This document shows, piece by piece, positions 57,095 to 64,000 of a stretch of DNA of 64,000 nt (its first letter is position 1; each line of letters opens with the position of its first letter). Made by a program: the position numbers and the translations under genes. Below the pieces are notes generated by a model. It ran no database searches. It was not told the origin of the DNA and saw only the letters and a program-made list of their open reading frames with translations. The stretch is from Prunus persica (Eukaryota > Streptophyta > Magnoliopsida > Rosales > Rosaceae). The stretch is from the NCBI RefSeq assembly GCF_000346465.2, contig NC_034010.1, positions 9,168,520 through 9,232,519 of the forward strand. The letters are read 5' to 3'.

Positions 57095-57107
57095 TGGTAT
57101 CACGAGC
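57095..57107 (+). other. Primer-binding site of copia B with one extra base
   Basis: TGGTATCACGAGC directly follows the LTR. It equals the initiator-Met PBS with one inserted C. Confidence 0.7.
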
Positions 57108-57134
57108 CTCCCACCTCACGGTATTCTAATTCTA

Positions 57135-58129
57135 TGGCCTCACCTACTTCCTCTCCCTCTACTGAGGTTTCTCCTTCTCCCTCTTCCTCCTCTTCCTCTT
57201 ACTCTGCCATTCCTCCTACTCACATTGCCACGCTTCTTCCCATTAAACTTACTCGCGACAACTATATCCTCTGGAAATCTCTTCTTATTCCTATTCTCCA
57301 GAACTCGTCTCTCTATGGTCTTCTTGATGGCTCTGAAACCTGCCCTTCACCCACACTTTCCCCCAACCAACCAAATCCAGCCTATGTAGAGTGGACTATC
57401 AAAGATTGTACCTGTAAGATCTGGCTTTATGCTGCCTTATCTGACTCTGTTCTTTCGTACACTGTGGGCTGCACCTCCGCCAAAGCTTTTTGGGATAATC
57501 TTAAGAAACGATTTGCTGCCATCACTCGCTCCCACATTCTTCAACTCAAGGGCCAACTTTAGGCTCTGAAAAAGGGATCTGATTCCATGATGCAGTATCT
57601 CGAACGCATCAAATCTCTTGCTGATGGCCTTACTGCCGCAGGTGCCCTTCTCGACGACCTTTATCTTATAGCCCATATCGTTCGCGGCTTACCTCTTGCT
57701 TATGATTCCTTTGGCACCTCCATCCGTGTTCGTGCAGACCCTATTGACCCAGATACACTTCACGGCTTATTAGTTAGTGAAGAAATTGAAATCCTTCAAC
57801 GAGAAACCCTAGCTCCCAATGATTCATCTTCCTTCTTTCAGGCCTTTTACACCACTTCACCCTCCAGGCCCACTTCTTTTCATACCAAACCCAAAGGCCC
57901 ATCTTCTCAATGTTTTACCCCAAAACCACCCTACTCCCTACTCCTTCCTTCTCTTCTCCTCGGCCCAACACCACCCCTATCTATCAACCCAACCCCTCAT
58001 TCCCACATTCACGCTACCACCAAGACTTCAAAGTCTGCTGTCAAATCTGTAACAAACTCAACCACACTGCTGTCCAATGTCGTCACCGCTCCAACTATGC
58101 TTACCAGGGTCGCTCTCCTCCACAATAAT
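57135..58129 (+). pseudogene. Copia B gag with internal stop and frameshift
   Basis: Starts MASPTSSPSTEVSPSP at 57135, followed by a serine-rich stretch and the gag domain LPIKLTRDNYILWKSLL, AYVEWTIKDC and AFWDNLKKRFA. A TAG at 57560-57562 stands where a CAG would keep the frame open. The same frame continues with ALKKGSDSMMQYLERIKSLA and LLVSEEIEILQRE. A shift near 57900 leads to the zinc knuckle CQICNKLNHTAVQC (C-x2-C-x4-H-x4-C, 58040-58081). Gag would form the RNA-containing particle. Confidence 0.8.
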
Positions 58130-59277
58130 TTTCTGCCATGACTGCTACTCACCTTCATCACCGCCATCTTCCCCCAGCTCTCTTTGGTATGCTGACACCG
58201 GCGCCACCAACCATATCACTCATGACCTCAACAACCTATCTCTCAAATCTTCCTATCCTGGCACTGACAAAGTGATTGTTAGCAGTGGTGAAGGTTTGGA
58301 TATCACCCATAATGGCAGCTCTCTTGTATCTGCTTCTAATTCCAAATTTCAACTCCACAACATACTTCATGTTCCACATATTTCTCTGAATCTTTTATCT
58401 GTTCATCGATTTGTTTCTGATAATCAATGCACACTAATTTTTACTCCTTTTGAATGTCTTGTGAAGGACATAGCAACGGGGAAGCTCTTATATCGTGGCC
58501 CTACTGATGGTCATCTCTACCCCATCAATCTTTCTCAAGTTCACCATGTTTCACCTGCTGCTCTTCTCAGTACCAAAGCCTCTGCTTCCATCTGGCACAA
58601 ACGATTAGGCCACCCCTCTGCTCAGACCCTCCAACATCTTCTCTCCACTCGTTCTCTTCCTCTTCAAGGCTCATCCATCACCAACTATGTCTGCGTTGAT
58701 TGTCAGTTAGGCAAAAGTCACAAGTTGCCCTTTAATAAATCTATCTGTAGTTCTTCTTTTCCATTAGAATTAATTCACACCAACATTTGGGGCCCTGCTC
58801 CTGTATCCTCTGTATCCGACAATAGATATTATATCATCTTTATTGATGACTTCTCCCGTTTCACTTGGTTATTTCCTCTTCAATATAAATCTCAGGCACT
58901 CTCAGCTTTTCAGCAATTTAAATTATTAGTTGAAAACCAGTTTGACCACAAAATCAAAGCACTTCGGTGCAATAACGGAGGTGAATACATCGGAATTCAA
59001 TTCCGACAATTTCTTACCAGTCATGAGATTGTTCCACAGTTCACATGTCCACATACACCCGAACAAAATGGCATGTCAGAACGCAAACACCGCCATATAA
59101 TTGAGCTCACTCGAACCCTATTTGCACAGTCTTCTCTGCCTATCAAATACTGGGTTGAGGTTGCTCAAACATCTGTTTATCTCATTAATCGCTTACCATT
59201 TTCATCTTTGCAGAAACTGAGTCCCCTCCAGAAGTTACTCCATTGCAAGCCAGACTACACCTTTCTCAAATTTTATT
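58077..59277 (+). pseudogene. Copia B protease and integrase, catalytic Asp residues changed
   Basis: Open for 400 codons. The retropepsin motif is WYADTGATNHIT. The integrase zinc domain is IWHKRLGHPS with CVDCQLGKSH. The core shows LIHTNIWGPAPV, YIIFIDDFSRFTW, LRCNNGGEYIG and TPEQNGMSERKHR. In copia integrases the first core residue is Asp in H-T/S-D-x-W-G-P and the second is Asp before N-G-G-E. Here both are Asn (AAC at 58782-58784, AAT at 58971-58973), while the Glu is kept. The frame ends at TGA 59277, just before the continuing RT frame, which implies a small deletion or frameshift. Confidence 0.85.
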
Positions 59278-61306
59278 GATGTGCTTGCTTCCCATGGCTC
59301 CATCCTTACTCTCCCAACAAGTTGGAATTCCGTAGCAAAGCCTGTGTGTTTCTTGGCTATGGTGTCAATCAAAAAGGGTATCGTTGCCTTGATCCCGTCT
59401 CCGGCCGGGTTTATACATCTCGCCATGTGGTGTTTGATGAAAATAGTTTTCCTTTTACACAGAAAGCCTCACTCTCACCCTCCCCATCCTCACCACCACA
59501 GCCCACCAACACACCAACTTATCTTCCATTCCTTCCTTTAACCCAGACTCTTCCATCTCCTTCACCAATTCCCTCTCCCCCAATTTCCTCATCCTCATCT
59601 TCCTCTCATTCTAACTCTCCTTATATTCCTTCCACATCTTCTACACAAGACTCACCCTTGCCATCACCACCACCACCTCCTTCTCCCCCACCTATTCCCA
59701 CTCACCCAATGCAAACCCGCTCCAAATCAGGCATTACCAAGCCTAGACACCCTTTTCCCATCGCTTTATTTGCTTCCTCTCCAACTCCATCAATCCCTAC
59801 AACTTATAAGCAGGCAACCAAAGATCCTCGCTGGCTTCAGGCAATGAATGATGAGCTCACTGCCTTACAACGGACTCACACATGGACTCTAGTTCCTCCT
59901 CACTCTGCTCAAAATCTTGTTGGCTCAAAGTGGGTTTTTCAGATCAAACAATATGCGGATGGCTCCATTGAACGATATAAGGCTCGGCTTGTTGCCAAGG
60001 GCTTCAATCAACTTGAAGGTATCGACTACACTCAGACCTTCAGTCCCGTTGCAAAACCCGTTATCATCCGTATCCTTTTATCCATTGCAGTACAGAATGA
60101 TTGGCATATTTCTCAACTTGATGTTACTAATGCCTTTCTACATGGCCATCTTACTGAGGAGGTATTCATGACACAACCACCTGGGTTCGAGGATCCGCAA
60201 AAGCTAAATTATGTCTGTAAATTACACCGTTCTCTCTATGGTCTTAAACAGGCTCCACGCGCCTGGTACGAAGAATTACACGATGCTCTGCTTTCCTTGG
60301 GTTTTCAAACATCTGATGTAGACACCTTTTTCTTCCTCAAAATCGATAGTTCTGCTACTTTCATCCTTGTTTATGTTGATGACATTGTTCTTATAGGCAA
60401 CAACCCCTCTTATTGTACTCAATTGATCTCACAGCTTGGTTCTCAATTTGCAATCAAGGATTTAGGCCCTCTTCACTACTTCTTGGGTATCGAAGTGCAT
60501 AGAACTGCCTCTGGCCTTTTTCTCAGCCAAACAAAGTACACAACTGATCTTCTTTCCAAAACCAACATGATTGATGCCAAACCATTTCCCTCTCCAGCAA
60601 CCACAGCAAAATTGGCTTCAGACTCTGGTGAACTTCTCTCGAATCCCACTTCCTACAGATCTATTGTTGGCTCTCTTCAAAACTTAACTTGGACCCGCCC
60701 TGATATCTCATATCCAGTCAACCAAGTCTGCCAATTTCTCCATGCTCCTACCACAACTCAACTCACTGCTGTTAAGCGAATCCTTCGATATCTCAAAGCC
60801 ACTCCAGATTATGGTCTACCAATTCATAAAGGCAAGCCTCATCTCACTGCCTTTGGTGATGCAGGTTGGGCTGGCGATCCTAATGATCGTCGTTCCACTA
60901 CTAGGTCCTGCATATTCCTCGGTGCTAATCTCAGCTCTTGGTCTGCAAAAAACAAACCACTGTGGCTCACTCATCAACTAAAGCTGAATATCGCGCACTA
61001 ACCACAACAACTACTGATGTCTTGTGGATCTGTTCTCTCTTAAAAGAACTCCATGTTTTCTTGAACCGTCCACCATTATTTCATTGCGACAACATCTCAG
61101 CCATTGCACTCACTGCCAACCCTATTTTTCACTCCCGGACGAAGCACATTGAAGTGGACTATCACTTTATCTGAAATTTAGTGACCTCCAGAGCCATTGC
61201 CATTCAACATATTCCCTCTCATTCACAATTAGCTGACAATTTTAAAACGGGCCTCCCTGCTGAACGCTTCCTCACCCTTCGATCCAAGCTCATTACTCGT
61301 CACCCT
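59278..61306 (+). pseudogene. Copia B reverse transcriptase and RNase H, frameshifted
   Basis: From 59322 open for 559 codons. The integrase tail ACVFLGYGVNQKGYRCLDP is followed by a long proline/serine linker, then the RT words DPRWLQAMNDE, RLVAKGFNQLEGIDY, QLDVTNAFLHG, LYGLKQAPRAWY and the catalytic YVDD (60372-60383). RNase H begins FGDAGWAGDP, where family members usually have D-A-D-W, so one acidic residue is Gly. A frameshift near 60950 moves into STKAEYRAL and LHCDN-like FHCDN, and a TGA at 61172-61174 interrupts YHFI before HIPSHSQLADNFK, the usual C-terminal end. Confidence 0.85.
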
Positions 61307-61314
61307 CGTCTTCA

Positions 61315-61326
61315 CTTGAGGGGGGA
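61315..61326 (+). other. Polypurine tract of copia B
   Basis: TGAGGGGGGA immediately before the 3' LTR, the priming site for plus-strand synthesis. Confidence 0.8.
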
Positions 61327-61644
61327 TGATAAACAAAGCAATGAAGAACACACAAAGATCACTCTCATACAGCCTCTGTCTTCTAGAACAACAAATCAAG
61401 AGAACACAACAAAGAATAGAATTGAGAACAACAGACTAAGTTCTAGAAAGAAAGGAGGAAACAGCTAAGCTTCATCACTACTGTACACTTGTCAATATCT
61501 CCATCTCTCCTGTAACAAACTTTAGTATAGATATTTCCATTTCAAGTGTATATATATAGACAACTGTACAATCTCATAATTATCGAATATACAATTTCAA
61601 TTCTTACAAAACCTAAATTTATCCTTCTTCTTACTCTTCTTTCA
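61327..61644 (+). repeat. 3' LTR of copia B
   Basis: 318 bp from TGATAAACAA to TCTTTCA, followed by the target duplication GGCAT. Confidence 0.9.
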
Positions 61645-62614
61645 GGCATCATACATCACGCTCATGCCCTTTCACTCCCCAACAGAATGGTGTGGCTGAA
61701 CAAAAATGAATAGAAATTTATTGGAAGTAGTTCGTGCCTTTCTTTTTGGTGCCAATATGCCTAGGCCTTTTTGAGGAGAAGCTGTCCTCTCTGCAACATA
61801 CCTTATCAATCAGATTCCCTCTAGTACCTAAATTTCCAAAAGCCCCTTCAAATACTTCACCACCATCTCCAAATACCTCATACCCAAAACCTGGAACCAC
61901 GGATTTTCATATGTGTGGCCTTTGTCTACTTTCAAGTTTACCAACGCAGCAAATTGGATCTCCTCACCGAAAAGTGTGTTTTTATTGATTATGCACCTCA
62001 TCAGAAAGGGTACCAGTGTTATCATCCTTCTAGTTAGAAAGTGTATACTTCTATGGATGTTGTGTTCCAGGAAAATGACATACATTTTTTAGTTGCACTA
62101 GAGGAGCATTGTGACACGAACACTTCTCAAATTTTTGTTTTTTTTTCCTCCAGAATTGTTCCAGCCTGAAAGCGATCGATCGCTCCCCGGAAACCAGCCT
62201 CAACCTAATCTGTCGTCTCCTTGCTGTCAAACATAGGAGGAGGAAATTGATGAGATTTCGCCTACTCCGGAGACTTATTCAGCTCCAGTACCACACCAAT
62301 CACCTGCTGAGGACGTCATTCAGGTAACATCTTGTCCTGAAACTGATAACATTAATGAAATATCTCATGATAATTTGATTTCAGAAGGCACAGAGCCTGC
62401 ATATCAGATTCTAAAAAGGAAGAACCATGGCAAATGTCCAGTACACTACGAAGCAAATCTTAATGCCAAAGGAAAATATCCCATCAACAATTATATATCT
62501 CTAGACAGATTATTAGAATCACGAGGACACTTTGTGAAGCAGTTGGCAGACATATCAGTCCTCAACAGTCTAACTGAAGCACTAAAAGACCAAAAATGGA
62601 AAAAAAAGCCATGA
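61645..62614 (+). pseudogene. Copia A integrase C-terminus and linker (continuation)
   Basis: Directly after the duplication, in shifting frames, the sequence reads SCPFTPQQNGVAEQK with a stop (the Glu-bearing end of the integrase core), then VPICLGLF, YAPHQKGYQCYHPS and VYTSMDVVFQEND, the copia integrase tail. The frame 62375-62614 reads ILKRKNHGKCPVHYEA, KGKYPINNYISLDRLL, FVKQLADISVLNS and EALKDQKWK, the conserved entry to RT. An A8 run at 62599-62606 shifts the frame before the RT domain. Confidence 0.8.
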
Positions 62615-64000
62615 ATGAAGAAATGCAAGCTCTCCAGAAGAATGGCACATGGGAACTCGTGTCATTACCACATGGAAAGAAGATAGTGGGATGCATGTGT
62701 ATTTATATTGTGAAATGGATCCATTGAAGGATGTAAAGCTGGATTGGTGGCGAAGGGATACACACAGAGATATAGGATAGACTACCAAGAGACCTTTGCC
62801 CCAGTAGCCAATATTAACACTATCAAAGCCCTTTTGTCTCCAGCAGCAAATCTCGATTGGCCATTACATCAGTTTGATGTAAAGAATGCATTTTTACATA
62901 GAGACCTGGAAGAAGAAGTATATATGGTTTTACCACCAGGATGTAACTTAGCTCGTGACAAGGAGAATCAAGTTTGCAAGCTCAGGAAGTCATTATATGG
63001 GTTAAAGTAGTCTCCCAGGGCATGGTTTGAATATACACAGAGTAATTCGGATCACACCTTGTTCTTGAAGCGTGATGGAAGAAAACTTACTGCACTAATT
63101 GTTTATGTGGATGACATAGTCGTAACTGGAAACGACACAGGAGAGCAACTGAAACTGCAAAAGTATTTGTCTCAGGAATTTGAGATGAAGGATTTAGGTG
63201 ATCTAAAGTACTTTCTCATAATTGAAGTAACAAGGTCCACAAATGGTATATTTCTGTCGCAAAGGAAGTATGTATTGGATTTACTCACTGAAACAGGAAT
63301 GCTTGGATGTAAGCCTGCTGACACACCCATCGAGATGAATCACAAGTTGTGTGAAGACATGGATCAAGAACCAACCAATAAGGAAAATACCAACGCCTTG
63401 TTGGGAGGTTAATATATTTAGCCCACACAAGACCATACATTGCATATGCTGTGAGTGTGGCTAGTCAGTTTATGCATTCACCTAGTGTGTCTCATAGGAA
63501 TGCAGTTGATCGAATCTTAAGGTACTTAAAATCAACCTCTGGAAAAGGATTAATGTTCTTAAAAAATGGAGATCTTACAGTTGTTGGATATACAGATGCT
63601 GATTGGACTGGCTCCATTACTGATAGAAGCTCTACTTCAAGTTACTTTACCTTTGTGGGAGGTAATCTAGTCACTTGGCGGAGTAAAAAACAAAATGTGG
63701 CTTCTTGGTCTAGTGCAGAAGCAGAGTATCGAGGAATGACTCACGGAGTTTGTGAACTATTGTGGATTAGAAGACTATTGATAGAATTGGGTTTCAAGCC
63801 AGGAAAGCCAATGGAATTACATTGTGATAACAAGTCAACCATTGACATTGCCCATAATCCAGTTCAGCATGATCGAACCAAACATGTTGAAGTGGATAGA
63901 CATTTTATCAAAGAGAAAATTGAGAAGAAGATCATCCGCCTACCATTCGTAAAATCAGAAGATCAACTGGCAAATATTTTAACCAAAGCTGTTTGTAGCG
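62607..64000 (+). pseudogene. Copia A reverse transcriptase and RNase H (cut by window end)
   Basis: AMNEEMQALQKNGTWELVSL follows the frameshift, then a TGA near 62728. The frame 62744-63010 reads [13 protein letters not shown] [38 protein letters not shown] and LYGLK, then TAG (63008-63010). The next stretch SPRAWFEYTQSNSDHTLF lacks about a dozen residues normally present after AWF. YVDD is at 63103-63114. After a stop at 63412, RNase H runs openly to the end: TDADWTGSITDRSST, SSAEAEYRG, LHCDNKS, RTKHVEVDRHFI and ANILTK. RNase H is the best preserved part. Confidence 0.85.

Larger units (their letters stand above)
56777..61644 (+). mobile_element. Ty1/copia retrotransposon B, nearly complete (4.87 kb)
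   Basis: Two 318-bp LTRs (56777-57094, 61327-61644) differ at about nine positions by eye (near 3 percent). The target duplication GGCAT is at 56772-56776 and 61645-61649, and the interrupted integrase of copia A resumes right after. PBS, gag, protease, integrase, RT and RNase H are present in copia order. The gag style (KLTRDNYILWKSLLIPIL, GLLDGS) suggests the Ale/Retrofit lineage, an inference. Several stops, frame breaks and active-site changes indicate that it is now inactive. Confidence 0.9.
54410..64000 (+). mobile_element. Ty1/copia retrotransposon A, degenerate, split by copia B, runs off the window
   Basis: 5' LTR end and PBS near 54640, then gag, protease, integrase up to 56771, interrupted by copia B (56777-61644 plus duplication). 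It resumes at 61645 with integrase C-terminus, RT and RNase H to the end of the window. The order gag-PR-IN-RT-RH defines copia. The left end is uncertain: the sequence 54410-54643 looks like LTR (TATA-like CTATATATACC at 54571), but no partner LTR is in view. Confidence 0.85.

Overview
The window is plant nuclear DNA, most likely from a eudicot (species not determinable from sequence alone). It is dense in transposable elements: CACTA, hAT-type and TIR elements, Ty3/gypsy and Ty1/copia retrotransposons, many nested in one another. It also contains spliced exons with GT/AG borders and AT-rich spacers. Only one host gene looks intact, a two-exon member of the 3-oxo-5-alpha-steroid 4-dehydrogenase (steroid 5-alpha-reductase) family on the minus strand at 38065-39266. 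A broken paralogue lies at 16099-17889.

Layout. 1-5545: right part of a CACTA element. It holds a decayed Ulp1-like (C48) peptidase gene, dense ACGACG/CGTCGT repeats, a 100-N assembly gap, the DUF4216 end of the transposase, and a right terminus ending GTAGTAGTG. 6977-12814: a non-autonomous LTR retrotransposon with 2.37-kb LTRs, a 1.1-kb internal region without gag or pol, and target duplication GGAGG. It sits inside an older minus-strand LTR element whose LTR is 13414-15252. 15270-15730: gypsy protease-region remnant. 15863 to about 22905: first copy of a segmental duplication with the broken reductase gene, interrupted by a 577-bp hAT-type MITE. 20840-23780: pieces of LTRs. 24550-27300: CT-rich leader-like region and a decayed DUF1985 gene (Ulp1-transposon type). 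This gene is interrupted by a gypsy element (5' LTR 27377-29076, gag and protease remnants), which itself carries a 3.2-kb solo LTR (31156-34352). The rest of the DUF1985/Ulp1 gene resumes near 36296-37680.

37829 to about 53400: second copy of the duplication, with the intact reductase gene. It is expanded by a 952-bp hAT-type element (40891-41842), a 1.17-kb long-TIR element (43109-44281), a 3.1-kb LTR element with no coding capacity (44804-47894) and a solo LTR (48755-50433). 54644-64000: a degenerate copia element that runs off the window. It is split inside its integrase by a second, nearly full-length copia element (56777-61644) with 318-bp LTRs and target duplication GGCAT.

The genes do not form a pathway. 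What ties the window together is layered transposition: each nested insertion is dated relative to its host, and the two duplicated segments provide empty sites that define the inserted elements to the base. No tRNA, rRNA, CRISPR array or bacterial-type operon was seen.
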